Shown here: in pieces, positions 1-8,539 of the stretch | Layout: the number at the start of each line of letters is the position of its first letter | Position numbering within the stretch: the stretch's first letter is position 1 | NCBI GenBank assembly: GCA_017394705.1 | Contig: JAFPXH010000009.1 | Location: 62,001 to 126,000 of the forward strand | Length of the DNA: 64,000 nt | Direction of reading: 5' to 3' | DNA from: Paludibacteraceae bacterium | Lineage (GTDB): Bacteria; Bacteroidota; Bacteroidia; Bacteroidales; Paludibacteraceae | The notes under the pieces: model-generated | Told to the model about the DNA's origin: nothing | Seen by the model: only the letters and a program-made list of their open reading frames with translations | Database searches by the model: none | Made by a program: the position numbers and the translations under genes

Positions 1-371
1 CATTGAATAAGATTGTGCATCCTGCTATAAAAGAAGATATACTTTCCCTTCCCTTGAGGGAGGGGAAAGGGGTAGGCTCGGTCTTATTCATTGAATCAGC
101 GATTCTCTTTGAAGCAGGTCTGGATGCGTTGTGCGATAAGATTATCGTGGTTGATGCACCGGAAGAGGTGCGCATCGCCCGTACTATCGCGCGGGATTAT
201 AGGGGACTGGATACACCGGAGAATATAAATAAGGTACGCGCACGCATGCGGGCACAAAAAAACCCCGCGGGCAGGAATGCCACGCAGGGGAAAATCTATA
301 CTATTCTTAACGATGGCAGAATGTCTATTGCCGCGTTAGCTGAGGACATTCTCTCTCACTTCGCTATTTAA
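1..371 (+). CDS. coaE: Dephospho-CoA kinase, C-terminal part (5' truncated by window edge)
   Basis: The reading frame is already open at the first base; the first full codon is TTG at 3, so the ATP-binding P-loop half lies outside the window. What is visible fits the end of CoaE, which phosphorylates dephospho-CoA in the last step of CoA synthesis: an N-x-I-V-H-P-A segment, FIESAILFEAG, CDKIIVVDAPEEVRI and a late RMRAQ arginine motif. Odd point: between the HPA helix and FIESAIL there is a stretch SLPLREGKGVGS encoded by a palindrome plus G-rich tail (about 43-78). It looks like an in-frame insertion; similar sequence lies in fmt and the U32 gene. The family assignment is firm. Confidence 0.88.
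   Translation, partial: LNKIVHPAIKEDILSLPLREGKGVGSVLFIESAILFEAGLDALCDKIIVVDAPEEVRIARTIARDYRGLDTPENINKVRARMRAQKNPAGRNATQGKIYTILNDGRMSIAALAEDILSHFAI
43..78 (+). repeat. Palindromic element inserted in coaE
   Basis: The sequence CCCTTcccttgAGGGAGGGG followed by AAAGGGGTAGGC is an inverted repeat with a G-rich tail. It is read in frame as SLPLREGKGVGS. Related copies: 6640-6674 (in fmt), 30867-30903 (in the U32 gene), and probably the intergenic 12187-12215 and 24532-24559 (reverse). Confidence 0.6.
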
Positions 372-510
372 TTTTCTGAACAAGGCGGATGGCGTAATAA
401 CCAATAGACGGCACTTTGCTCACATCAGCCCTTCCCCCGTCATAAGGAAATTTTTAGAATTATAGCACTACCATTGCGCATGCAAGGAAATAGAATAGTT
501 TCTGTTTCAT
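364..510 (-). pseudogene. Remnant of a secreted-protein gene (signal peptide start joined to a C-terminal end)
   Basis: On the minus strand an ATG at 510 opens a 16-residue lipoprotein/signal-type start (MKQKLFYFLACAMVVL) that stops at once. About 15 bases further the other frame is open and reads FPYDGGRADVSKVPSIGYYAIRLV.., ending at a TAG at 364. Endings of the form Y-x-(I/V)-R-L-V are common in large secreted Bacteroidales proteins. I infer that most of a gene has been deleted, leaving both ends. It could still be chance; both pieces are short. Confidence 0.4.
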
Positions 511-528
511 TATAGACACATTGTCTTA

Positions 529-1056
529 TTAATACTGCGCAGCATCGTAAACAGCATCCGCAGCATCACTGCCTTTGAGGCGCTCAATGATACAGAAGGC
601 GAAATCGGAACTAAGTCCCGGTCCCTTGGCGGTGATAATATTCTTTGACTCCACCACTAAACCACCGACGTAACTCTCGCCGAGCGCATCCTGGAAGCCT
701 GGATAGCAGGTCGCCTGCTTTCCTTTGAGAATTCCCAACTTGCCGAGTACAGCCGGTGCAGCACAAATAGCTGCAATCAGTTTGTCGGCTTTGTTATGCT
801 CGAGCAGCAACTCGCAGAGCGCAGAACAATCACCCAGTTTAGTTTGCCCGCCCGGCAGAATAAGCATCTCGGCATCCGAGAAATCCAGTTTATCCATCAG
901 TCCTTCGGCCTCCACGGCGATGTTATGTGCGCCGAGTACCATCGGGTTGCCTGTGATAGAAACTGTTGTCAGCGCAATGTTCGCGCGGCGAAGCAAGTCA
1001 ATTGTTGTGACTGCCTCGATTTCTTCGAAACCGTTGTCAAGAAAAAGATAATTCAT
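529..1056 (-). CDS. DJ-1/PfpI (ThiJ) family protein
   Basis: A 175-residue single-domain protein of the DJ-1/PfpI superfamily. Visible hallmarks are the N-terminal GFEEIEA segment carrying the conserved acidic residue, the ILPGG turn at about 66-70 and the nucleophile elbow AAICAAP with Cys98. Bacterial relatives are annotated as YajL/ThiJ-like and act as protein/nucleotide deglycase-type or redox-responsive proteins; the true substrate here cannot be read from sequence. It is the last gene of the minus-strand pdxJ–exbB–exbD–tonB run, 27 bases after tonB, across a spacer made of repeated AAATTAC words. Confidence 0.88.
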   Translation of the reverse strand: MNYLFLDNGFEEIEAVTTIDLLRRANIALTTVSITGNPMVLGAHNIAVEAEGLMDKLDFSDAEMLILPGGQTKLGDCSALCELLLEHNKADKLIAAICAAPAVLGKLGILKGKQATCYPGFQDALGESYVGGLVVESKNIITAKGPGLSSDFAFCIIERLKGSDAADAVYDAAQY

Positions 1057-1083
1057 AAATTACAAATTACAAATGTTAAATCC

Positions 1084-1896
1084 TTAATTTAACTTAAATA
1101 TATAGGTAATTGTTCCGATCTGGTCATGATCGCCCTCTGTAAACTTTGCTTTACGCGCCGCATCAAGAGCGAGTTGTTGTGTCTGTTTGTCGGATACGTT
1201 TCCGCCGGTGATGGTTGCACTAATGACTTGTCCAGCTGCATTTACCCGAATCTGTACCACCACTTTGCCTTCTTGCTTGAAGTCATTCGACGGTTTGGGC
1301 AACGTACCCTTAAGCTCTCTTCCGGCCAGATTCCATGAATTACCACCACTGGAACCGTGCCCGACGGGGTTTCCTTTTTGTCCGGCGCCTTGGCCGTCTC
1401 CAGAGCCTGTGTTACCACCTGAGTTGCCAAAGAGCGAGCCAAACTGATTTGCTTTCGCGATTGCCTCCGCCTGCTTGGCTTTCTCCGCAGCCTCTGCGGC
1501 TTCGCGTGCTTTGCGTTCTGCCTCCAAGCGAGCCTGCTCTTCGCGCTGGCGTTGCTTCTCCAAGGCCTCTGCTTGCTTGCGTTCGCGTTCTTTCTTCTCC
1601 TGCTCTCTGCGCAAAGCGAGCGCTTCTTCGTCCTCCTGCGTCATGAGGTCGTTATCCGAAGGCGCAGATGGTTGCTCCGGAGCCGTTGTCTCTGGCATGG
1701 GTAAAGGAACCGCTTCCGACTCTTCCGGCATATAACCACCGGCGTCTTCCACTTCTCCAAAGGCAATCTCAATTCCTTCTTCCTCAACCGGTTTTACAGC
1801 CGTCAGCTTCACATACCAAAGAATCAAGAATAGCAGTAATAGGAACAGGATTGTTCCAATAGACGCTATAATATGTCGTTGTTGTTTTTTTGTCAT
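1084..1896 (-). CDS. tonB: TonB-family energy transducer
   Basis: A 270-residue inner-membrane protein that would carry proton-motive energy from ExbB/ExbD to outer-membrane TonB-dependent transporters. One N-terminal membrane segment lies at about 12-31; then an acidic/proline stretch, a long Glu/Arg/Lys/Ala-rich coiled coil (about 88-150), a Gly/Ser/Asn-rich linker, and the TonB C-terminal domain (about 205-270) with GKVVVQIRVNAAGQV and the closing ITYIFKLN strand. Its ATG overlaps the exbD stop codon by four bases (1893-1896), which suggests translational coupling. The coiled coil in place of a Pro-rich spacer is usual in this phylum. Confidence 0.88.
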   Translation of the reverse strand: MTKKQQRHIIASIGTILFLLLLFLILWYVKLTAVKPVEEEGIEIAFGEVEDAGGYMPEESEAVPLPMPETTAPEQPSAPSDNDLMTQEDEEALALRREQEKKERERKQAEALEKQRQREEQARLEAERKAREAAEAAEKAKQAEAIAKANQFGSLFGNSGGNTGSGDGQGAGQKGNPVGHGSSGGNSWNLAGRELKGTLPKPSNDFKQEGKVVVQIRVNAAGQVISATITGGNVSDKQTQQLALDAARKAKFTEGDHDQIGTITYIFKLN

Positions 1897-2300
1897 CTCT
1901 TGGTAGCTACTACCAGTTTCATGTGGTGCTGGTTAGCGATGTCGAGCACTCGCACCACCTCTTTGTACGCCACGTCTTCATCCGCGTGGAGCGCAATATA
2001 CGTGGTGGAGTCCGTTGCTTGGATACGACTCAGGTAGCCCTCCAGACTCTCAGGGTCAACCGACACAGGTTTCTCTTTGCCAATCGCCACATAATAATTA
2101 CCGAGGTTGTCAATCGACACCTTGGCAACCTGCGGACGCGTTGTCGTCTGCGCACGAGAGGTTGGCAAATTGATCTTAATATCATTAGGCGAAGACAACG
2201 TGGATGCCATCACGAAGAAGAGCAACAAGAGGAACACGAGGTCCGTCATGGAACTCATCGCGAATGTTGCTTCAACTCGGTTTCGCTTTTTTAAAGCCAT
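1893..2300 (-). CDS. exbD: ExbD/TolR-family biopolymer transport protein
   Basis: A 135-residue protein with a short cytoplasmic start, one membrane segment (MSSMTDLVFLLLLFFVMAST) that holds the essential Asp near its start, and a periplasmic domain. This is the classic ExbD/TolR layout. It forms the proton channel with ExbB and drives TonB. It sits between exbB (20-base gap) and tonB (4-base overlap). The gap to exbB contains a TTAGGGGGTTAAG word repeat. Confidence 0.92.
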   Translation of the reverse strand: MALKKRNRVEATFAMSSMTDLVFLLLLFFVMASTLSSPNDIKINLPTSRAQTTTRPQVAKVSIDNLGNYYVAIGKEKPVSVDPESLEGYLSRIQATDSTTYIALHADEDVAYKEVVRVLDIANQHHMKLVVATKR

Positions 2301-2320
2301 AGGATTTGGGGGTTAGGGGG

Positions 2321-3013
2321 TTAAGCAGGCTCGTTGAGCAGATCCATAAATTCCATTGTGCGGCACTCCAGCAGCCGTACTACGCGGTCGATGCGCGAGA
2401 CAAGATAGTTATATGCGAACATTGCCAATATACCGACAATTAGACCACCGATAGTAGTGACCATCGCCTGATACATACCCGTCGAAAGAGCGCTCATCTC
2501 AATCACGCCACCCGATGTCTGCGCCATGTTATAGAACGTCTGTACCATACCTAACACCGTTCCCAAGAAACCGAGCATCGGCGCACCACCGGCTACCGTT
2601 GCCATGATGACGAGTCCCTTCTCCAGACGGCCCACCTCGATATTACCGACATTCTCCACCGCCACCTGCACATCTTGCATCGGACGGCCGATACGTGTGA
2701 TACCTTTCTCAATCATATGCGCAGACGGCGTATCCGTCTGCTTGCATAAGTTCAGAGCTGAGTCAATCTTACCGTCATGAATATAGTCGCGAATACGGTC
2801 CATGAACGATTTGTCCTCTCGCGTAGCCTGCTTGATAACAACCAAACGGGCAATGAAGATATAACATGCCACAGCCAGCAACAGCGCCAAGATAATCATA
2901 ATCCAACCGCCATACTGAGCCATCTGCCAAAGGTTAATAGACTCCTGAACAGGCTCCTCCGCCTGTGTCATCAGCTCTTCTGCCAGAGCAATACTGTCAA
3001 CTTGAAATAACAT
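2321..3013 (-). CDS. exbB: MotA/TolQ/ExbB proton channel family protein
   Basis: A 230-residue membrane protein with an N-terminal segment of about 28 residues, then a membrane helix at about 35-57, a cytoplasmic loop, and two further helices. The family signature is clear in EVGRLEKGLVIMATVAGGAPMLG followed by FLGTVLGMVQTFYNM and TTIGGLIVGILAMFAYNYL. It is the proton-channel partner of the ExbD and TonB encoded next to it. A separate 106-base spacer with an imperfect GTGCT...AGCAC hairpin (about 3067-3110) lies between it and pdxJ, so it may also have its own transcript. Confidence 0.9.
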   Translation of the reverse strand: MLFQVDSIALAEELMTQAEEPVQESINLWQMAQYGGWIMIILALLLAVACYIFIARLVVIKQATREDKSFMDRIRDYIHDGKIDSALNLCKQTDTPSAHMIEKGITRIGRPMQDVQVAVENVGNIEVGRLEKGLVIMATVAGGAPMLGFLGTVLGMVQTFYNMAQTSGGVIEMSALSTGMYQAMVTTIGGLIVGILAMFAYNYLVSRIDRVVRLLECRTMEFMDLLNEPA

Positions 3014-3119
3014 AAATATAAAAGTTCTTAGTTCTAATTGTTACGACTTCGTCGTGACTACCTGCAGTGCTTTGCCGCGTAAGCGCAACTGCGCCATAGG
3101 CGTAGCACTTATAAACGAT

Positions 3120-3833
3120 TTACTTTAGTAAATCCAGGTATTCCTGGATTGTTTCCTGAATACCGAGGTACAAGGCATCGCATACGATGGCGTGGCCGAT
3201 GCTTACCTCTGCTGTCCACGGGAAAGCTTTGATAAAAGGCTTGAGGTTCTTGAGATTCAAGTCATGACCGGCATTCATGCCAAGTCCCAGCTCATGCGCT
3301 TTCTCAGCTGCCGGGCGATATTTCTCAATCGCTTTCTTCGGGTCACGCTCGAACATCTCTGCGTACGGGCCTGTATAGAGTTCTACTCGGTCTGCACCGG
3401 TGCGCAGCGCATACTCCACCATCACCGGATCTGGGTCCACGAAAATACTCACGCGCATCCGATAGGCGTGCAATTGGTTCACTATACCCTTGAGAAAATC
3501 CAGATGACGGCGAGTATCCCAACCATGATTAGACGTCAGCTGATTCGGGTCATCGGGCACCAAAGTTACCTGGGTCGGACGGATATCCGTCACCAACGCC
3601 AGAAACTCCTCCGTCGGATTTCCCTCCACATTCAACTCCGTCGTCACCATCGACTTCAATTGGTACACATCCTCCTTGCGTATATGCCGCTCGTCAGGAC
3701 GCGGATGAACCGTTATTCCCTGGGTCCCGAACAACTCGCAATCGACTGCAAAACGCTGAACATCAGGCAGATTACCTCCGCGCGCATTACGCAACGTGGC
3801 TACCTTATTGATATTAACACTTAACTTGGTCAT
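3120..3833 (-). CDS. pdxJ: Pyridoxine 5'-phosphate synthase
   Basis: PdxJ condenses 1-deoxy-xylulose 5-phosphate with 3-amino-2-oxopropyl phosphate in the DXP-dependent vitamin B6 route. The start LSVNINKVATLRNARGG, the GITVHPRPDERHI active-site segment, the VEGNP(T) loop and the GADRVELYTGPYA and GLGMNAGHDLN stretches are all diagnostic. I choose ATG 3833 (MTKLSVNIN); an ATG at 3842 is three codons upstream in the same frame. It is divergent from nadK, with back-to-back promoters. Confidence 0.94.
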   Translation of the reverse strand: MTKLSVNINKVATLRNARGGNLPDVQRFAVDCELFGTQGITVHPRPDERHIRKEDVYQLKSMVTTELNVEGNPTEEFLALVTDIRPTQVTLVPDDPNQLTSNHGWDTRRHLDFLKGIVNQLHAYRMRVSIFVDPDPVMVEYALRTGADRVELYTGPYAEMFERDPKKAIEKYRPAAEKAHELGLGMNAGHDLNLKNLKPFIKAFPWTAEVSIGHAIVCDALYLGIQETIQEYLDLLK

Positions 3834-3856
3834 AACCGACACTTTTAATCCGTGTG

Positions 3857-3888
3857 CAAAGGTACGATATTTTTTTTAATTGTGCAAG
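3857..3888 (-). promoter_or_regulatory. Promoter of the pdxJ operon
   Basis: On the minus strand CTTG at 3888-3885 is followed after exactly 20 bases by TACCTTTG (3864-3857), the Bacteroidetes -33/-7 pair. The expected transcript start is only about 10-20 bases before the pdxJ ATG. Confidence 0.75.
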
Positions 3889-3924
3889 CGCAAGTGATTA
3901 TTTTTAATAATTTCTTATTAAAAT

Positions 3925-3956
3925 CTTGCGTATGTGGGAAAATTGTTGTACCTTTG
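3925..3956 (+). promoter_or_regulatory. Promoter of nadK operon
   Basis: CTTG (3925) – 20 bases – TACCTTTG (3949-3956). The -33 box is extended to CTTGCGTATGTG, a form shared by several promoters in this window. It lies downstream of an in-frame ATG at 3934, so translation must start at the later ATG 3976. Confidence 0.78.
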
Positions 3957-3975
3957 CGGCCTAAATTATGCGCGT

Positions 3976-4869
3976 ATGACAATTGCTATATTCGGAAATG
4001 CGATGAAGTCCGATACCTTGCGCGAAGTAAGGCACATCTTGGACTTTATGGACAAGAAAGGAATCCACGTACTCCTCTCCCAGGAGTTACGTCAGGAACT
4101 TGACTTGCGTGAGTACCCGGGTTTCCCTGAGAACTGGGACGGTGAGAGGCAGCCGGAGAACGTGTATGGTGAACCGATTGATTTTGCATTGTCGGTAGGC
4201 GGCGACGGTACTTTCCTCACCAGCGCAGCTGCCATCGGAGATAAGAATATCCCCATTTTAGGTGTCAACTGCGGTCATCTGGGTTTTCTGGCAGAAGTGC
4301 AGACCCAGGACCTCGATGATATTCTCAAACAACTGGTTGAAGGGCAGTACACGATTGAGCAGCGCAGTTTGTTGTCGCTCACTGTGTTGGATAAAGACGG
4401 TATTGCGCGTGACGGACTTATTATGTCTCCCAATGCGCTGAACGAGATAGCCATTCTGAAGCAAGGTCTGACGAACATGCTGACCATCGAGACACGCGTC
4501 AACGGAGAGTTACTACACACCTACCATTCCGACGGTTTGGTCATTGCTACCCCGACCGGCAGTACGGCATATAATCTCTCCATCGGCGGACCATTACTCG
4601 TACCCCAGAGCCGAGGCATGATTCTCACACCTATTGCTCCGCACAGCCTTACCGTGCGACCGATTGTTATTCTGGACGAATGGAAGTTGGACTTCAAAAT
4701 CAGTAGCCGTTACGATGCATACATGGTGTCCGTGGACGGCCGCAGTCAAAGTCTCAGCACCGACATGAGTCTGCATATAGAACGCGCTCCGTACACCGTC
4801 AAGGTAGTGCAGATAGGCGATAACAGTTTTTTGAAGTCTCTGCGTAATAAACTCAATTGGGGAATGTAG
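3976..4869 (+). CDS. nadK: NAD kinase
   Basis: Phosphorylates NAD to NADP. The protein of 297 residues carries the GGDGT motif (VGGDGTFLTSAAAIG), the NCGHLGFLAEV segment and the PTGSTAYNLSIGGPLL signature of the NAD kinase family. An upstream in-frame ATG at 3934 exists, but it lies inside the promoter, so I start at 3976 (MTIAIFGNAM). It is the first gene of a plus-strand operon with lgt, fmt and an HD hydrolase. The 30-base spacer to lgt is made of repeated GGATTAGAG words. Confidence 0.95.
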   Translation: MTIAIFGNAMKSDTLREVRHILDFMDKKGIHVLLSQELRQELDLREYPGFPENWDGERQPENVYGEPIDFALSVGGDGTFLTSAAAIGDKNIPILGVNCGHLGFLAEVQTQDLDDILKQLVEGQYTIEQRSLLSLTVLDKDGIARDGLIMSPNALNEIAILKQGLTNMLTIETRVNGELLHTYHSDGLVIATPTGSTAYNLSIGGPLLVPQSRGMILTPIAPHSLTVRPIVILDEWKLDFKISSRYDAYMVSVDGRSQSLSTDMSLHIERAPYTVKVVQIGDNSFLKSLRNKLNWGM

Positions 4870-4899
4870 GAGGATTAGAGAATTAGAGGATTAGACGTT

Positions 4900-5832
4900 A
4901 TGGGAATTTTAGATGCAATTGTGTGGAATGTAGACCCGATACTCATTCATTTCGGGGACGGCGGAATTCGTTGGTACGGCATATGCTGGGCCATTGGTTT
5001 GTATATTTGTTGGCTGGTTAATGAACGCATGTACAAGCATGAGAACTGTCCTGCCGAGTGGCCGGACCAGATGTTCTTTTTCATGGCGGCTGGAGTTATC
5101 ATCGGCGCGCGGTTGGGGCACTGCTGGTTCTACGAGTGGCACCAATATGGTCAACCTTGGCACCTTTTCGGATGGGAGTTCACTTACCGCAACCCGTATA
5201 TCGAAAACCCTTTGAGGTTGCTCAAGATATGGGAAGGCGGGCTAAGCAGTCACGGCGGAGGGATAGGACTTATCATTGCTGCCATTCTGCTCAATAAATA
5301 TAAGTTCAGCCGTTACCCGCAGTTCGGAACCAGTTGGCTTTGGATACTCGACCGGCTCTGTGTAGGCGTTTGCTTCACGGCGATGCTCATACGTTTCGGA
5401 AATCTGATGAACAGCGAGATATACGGCGGTCCGACTGACCTTCCGTGGGGGTTCATCTTCGTCCGTGACGGACAGACCGTCCCCTGCCATCCGACGCAGA
5501 TATACGAAATTCTCTACTGTCTTGTGGCACTGATAGTCACATGGCCTATGTATTGGTACACCGATGCCCGGCGACGCGAAGGACTGCTGTTAGGCGTATT
5601 CTTTGAGATTGTATTCGTCACCCGTTTCCTGCTGGAGTTCATCAAGAACGACCAGGAGGCTTTTGAAGCCGGACATATACTCAACATGGGACAACTGCTC
5701 AGTCTGCCTTTCATCGCACTCGGCATATACCTTATTATACGCGCGTACATACGCCCGCTTTCCCCGGTAGTGGACAAACAGCCGGAGAGTCTCGACCCGA
5801 AATACAGACAAAATGCGAAAATGAAAAAATAG
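4900..5832 (+). CDS. lgt: Prolipoprotein diacylglyceryl transferase
   Basis: Lgt moves a diacylglyceryl group from phosphatidylglycerol to the lipobox cysteine of prolipoproteins, in the inner membrane. The 310-residue protein has about seven hydrophobic segments, the Lgt signature R-F-G-N-L-M-N-S-E with GG(P) close behind, HGGGIG in an earlier loop, and the HPTQIYE motif. Many lipoproteins in this window would need it. It ends with a lysine-rich tail encoded by repeated AAAATGCGAAAATG words that run on to the fmt start. Confidence 0.94.
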   Translation: MGILDAIVWNVDPILIHFGDGGIRWYGICWAIGLYICWLVNERMYKHENCPAEWPDQMFFFMAAGVIIGARLGHCWFYEWHQYGQPWHLFGWEFTYRNPYIENPLRLLKIWEGGLSSHGGGIGLIIAAILLNKYKFSRYPQFGTSWLWILDRLCVGVCFTAMLIRFGNLMNSEIYGGPTDLPWGFIFVRDGQTVPCHPTQIYEILYCLVALIVTWPMYWYTDARRREGLLLGVFFEIVFVTRFLLEFIKNDQEAFEAGHILNMGQLLSLPFIALGIYLIIRAYIRPLSPVVDKQPESLDPKYRQNAKMKK

Positions 5833-5844
5833 GTAAATGCGAAA

Positions 5845-6774
5845 ATGACCAAGAAAGATCTCAGAATCATATATTTAGGCACACCGGAGTTTGCGGTAGC
5901 GAGTCTGCGGGCATTAGTGGAAGGCGGCTACAATGTAGTGGCGGTTGTCACTATGCCGGACAAACCTGCAGGGCGCGGACACCAGATGCAATTTTCAGAT
6001 GTAAAGAAATATGCATTGGAGGTAGGCCTTCCTGTTCTGCAACCCGAGAAACTCAAAGATGAAGCTTTTATTGAAAAACTTCGTTCGTACCATGCTGATT
6101 TGCAGATAGTGGTTGCTTTCCGTATGCTGCCGGAGGTTGTTTGGGCGATGCCGCGCTTGGGTACGTTCAATCTGCACGCCTCCCTTCTTCCGCAATACCG
6201 GGGTGCGGCGCCTATTAACTGGGCGGTCATCAACGGAGATACAGAGACCGGCGCCACTACTTTCATGCTTAAGCATGAGATAGACACGGGTAATATGATT
6301 TTGCAGGAACGCATACCCATCGGTGAGGATGAAAACGTAGGTTCTGTGCATGACCGGTTGATGGAGATGGGCACAGGTCTTGTAACCCGAACGGTGGATC
6401 TCATCATCGACTGCGAGAACAAAGGGAAACCCCTTCCCACCACTCCGCAACCCGAGATTGCCGAACTGAGACCGGCGCCGAAGATTTTCAAAGAGGACTG
6501 CGAGATTAAGTTTAGCGAGAAGACCGCCGCAGAGGTACATAATTTCGTACGCGGACTCAGCCCCTACCCCGCCGCGTGGGCGAACATCACTATTAACGGA
6601 CAGACTTTTGAAAACGTTAAGATATTTGCCGTAGAAGCGCTTCCTTCCCTTCCAGGAAAGACCGAGGGGAGACTTTTTATACCTTGCCGAGAAGGGGCGG
6701 TGCGCATTCTTGAACTGCAAATACCGGGCAAAAAACGCATGGACACACGAAGTTTTCTCAATGGATTACACTAA
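5845..6774 (+). CDS. fmt: Methionyl-tRNA formyltransferase
   Basis: Formylates the initiator Met-tRNA. The formyltransferase fold at the N-terminus has IIYLGTPEFAV, and the catalytic segment NLHASLLPQYRGAAPINWA contains the Asn-His pair and the following Ser-Leu-Leu-Pro. The Fmt C-terminal domain (from about residue 205) begins at a FSEKTAAEVHNFVRGL segment. At 6640-6674 the C-terminal domain holds a stretch reading SLPGKTEGRL encoded by a palindromic element like that in coaE. Its 3' end overlaps the next start by 14 bases. Confidence 0.94.
   Translation: MTKKDLRIIYLGTPEFAVASLRALVEGGYNVVAVVTMPDKPAGRGHQMQFSDVKKYALEVGLPVLQPEKLKDEAFIEKLRSYHADLQIVVAFRMLPEVVWAMPRLGTFNLHASLLPQYRGAAPINWAVINGDTETGATTFMLKHEIDTGNMILQERIPIGEDENVGSVHDRLMEMGTGLVTRTVDLIIDCENKGKPLPTTPQPEIAELRPAPKIFKEDCEIKFSEKTAAEVHNFVRGLSPYPAAWANITINGQTFENVKIFAVEALPSLPGKTEGRLFIPCREGAVRILELQIPGKKRMDTRSFLNGLH
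6640..6674 (+). repeat. Palindromic element in fmt
   Basis: CTTCCTTCCCTTCCAGGAAAG followed by a G-rich tail (ACCGAGGGGAGAC). It resembles the coaE and U32 copies in arrangement and in reading frame (SLPxK..G). It lies in the C-terminal domain of Fmt, a place where length variation is likely tolerated. Confidence 0.45.
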
Positions 6775-7309
6775 ACTCATCGATAAATACTACGCAGCGC
6801 ATCCCGCGTTGCGGGACATTCTGTTCACGCACAGCCGCCAAGTAGCGGACCGCGCGTTGGCTATTATCGATGCACATCCGCAGTGGGAACAACAAGGACT
6901 CGTGGATCGGCAGTTTGTTGAAGAGGCGGCGATGCTCCATGACATAGGTATCATTTTCTGCAATGCACCGAATATCCATTGTCACGGGCAACACAAATAT
7001 ATCGAGCATGGTTATTTGGGAGCGGAATTACTGCGTGCAGAGGGACTTCCCAAACATGCGTTGGTAGCAGAGCGACACACCGGTGCAGGGATAACACTCG
7101 AACAAGTGTTGCGCGAAGAATTGCCTATACCTGAACGCGATTATTGTCCGCAGAGCCTTGAAGAGAAAATCATCTGCTACGCGGACAAATTCTATTCCAA
7201 GAGCCACCTCAACGAAGAAGTGCCTCTGGAGAAAATCAAATATAACATCTGGAAATACGGCCACGAAGGCTACCAACGCTGGCAGGCGCTGGAGGCGTTG
7301 TGTAAGTAA
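6761..7309 (+). CDS. HD-domain phosphohydrolase
   Basis: A 182-residue single HD domain: an early His in THSRQVADRALA, the metal-binding HD doublet in MLHDIGI, later His residues in HGQHKYIEHGYLGAELL and ERHTGAG, and an Asp in CYADKFYSK. HD proteins hydrolyse nucleotides or phosphate esters with divalent metal; the substrate is not evident. I start at ATG 6761 (MDYTKLIDKYY), which overlaps fmt by 14 bases. It is the last gene of the nadK operon, meeting the DUF3078 gene tail to tail. Confidence 0.85.
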   Translation: MDYTKLIDKYYAAHPALRDILFTHSRQVADRALAIIDAHPQWEQQGLVDRQFVEEAAMLHDIGIIFCNAPNIHCHGQHKYIEHGYLGAELLRAEGLPKHALVAERHTGAGITLEQVLREELPIPERDYCPQSLEEKIICYADKFYSKSHLNEEVPLEKIKYNIWKYGHEGYQRWQALEALCK

Positions 7310-8536
7310 TCACCTGAACTTATGGGCAAAGCCGATGGATAACAGTTCGCGGAACTGGATCTTAGCATGCTCATCGCCATCCATAATCACAGAGGTGTCA
7401 TATCTCGGATGCAACGTCAAGCGCGCGGAAAGCCAGCGGTTGATAATAAAATCGCAATTCACCTCCAAGTCCAATTCCACGTCATGATAATTGGTGTAGC
7501 AGTAGAACTTCGTCTCCATCGAGAACTCACGCACGGGATTCCACGTGTACTCCAACCTAAGCAGTGATCCGATGTTATGTTGTGTCTGCTCGCCATGCTT
7601 GAGACCATATTCAGTCACGTTCACACGTGCCGTATCCATGATATGAACCATCTTGTACGAGAGTGGAGAGAAAGAGATGGACAATCCCTTAACCGGCTTA
7701 TAATCAAGACCTATCGCAAAATTGAAACGCAGAGGCGCAAACGTGCCTGACTTTAAGTTATGCGAATTGGATTTATAGGTAGGCAGCAGTCGCGTCTCCA
7801 ATTCCACTGCGGCGGAGGTGTATAACTTCGGCACTATACGCAGGTTCGCTTTGCTGTAAATACGAAATAGGTCATCCGTCGTGTTTATCTTATGCAAACT
7901 GTCCGCAGAGATGGTAGAACAACCGGCTCGCCATTCACCCGTGTTTTCCCATGTGAAGCGCTCTGTGAAATAGCCTATCTGTCCTTTAACAATACCCAGG
8001 CAGGCGAACGAAGAAGAACCGCCTTGATACCAGTTTGGCGTGACGTAGTTCTGCGTCACCTGAACCATCACCGTTGCCTCTTTGCGCCAACGCGTGTGGA
8101 TATTACGTATCGCGCGCAACACGGCGTCACGGTCTTCTTCCTCATCTTTGATCCATGATTTCTCTATCTCTATTGTCGGGATGGTCTCTACGCGTTTGAC
8201 GACCAGATTCGCATTCAACGCCCGCAAAGAATCAGTCTCAGCCATCTCCCGCTGTATCGAATCCAGACGGTACTGTTCCTCGGGCGTCAGTATATAAGTG
8301 GTGTCATCCGCATACAACTCCGCGCTCTGCTTAGCCACTATATCCAGTAGCACACCGTCTATAGACGCTGTCGTTGGCTGTTCCGCCAGACGGAATGTAT
8401 CCGGATACAGATGTACAGCAGTACTATCAACAGATAAGGTGTCTGTAGATAATGTCTGTGCCGTCACATTCATGGCGGCACAGACTAAAGTTATTATAAG
8501 CAGTTTAAATCTCAAATGACCGATTATAAATGACAA
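7310..8536 (-). CDS. DUF3078 outer-membrane-type protein
   Basis: A 408-residue exported protein with a signal peptide ending near VTAQ. The middle contains the NWYQGG motif typical of DUF3078 proteins of Bacteroidetes, and the last 250 residues alternate hydrophobic and aromatic positions like a β-barrel, ending in an aromatic-rich strand (FAHKFR). Function unknown. The first codons (MSFIIGHLRFK) are encoded by a repeated CATTTnnnAT word, so the start region has grown from the spacer repeat. It begins 3 bases after secA. Confidence 0.75.
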   Translation of the reverse strand: MSFIIGHLRFKLLIITLVCAAMNVTAQTLSTDTLSVDSTAVHLYPDTFRLAEQPTTASIDGVLLDIVAKQSAELYADDTTYILTPEEQYRLDSIQREMAETDSLRALNANLVVKRVETIPTIEIEKSWIKDEEEDRDAVLRAIRNIHTRWRKEATVMVQVTQNYVTPNWYQGGSSSFACLGIVKGQIGYFTERFTWENTGEWRAGCSTISADSLHKINTTDDLFRIYSKANLRIVPKLYTSAAVELETRLLPTYKSNSHNLKSGTFAPLRFNFAIGLDYKPVKGLSISFSPLSYKMVHIMDTARVNVTEYGLKHGEQTQHNIGSLLRLEYTWNPVREFSMETKFYCYTNYHDVELDLEVNCDFIINRWLSARLTLHPRYDTSVIMDGDEHAKIQFRELLSIGFAHKFR

Positions 8537-8539
8537 ATG

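Noticed and set aside
3934..3975. Upstream ATG as start of nadK
   Set aside because: It lies within the promoter (-33 at 3925, -7 at 3949), so it would not be in the transcript.
5995..6720. 241-codon open frame on the minus strand across fmt
   Set aside because: It lies wholly antisense to a clear fmt gene, has no recognisable domain, and long shadow frames are common here.
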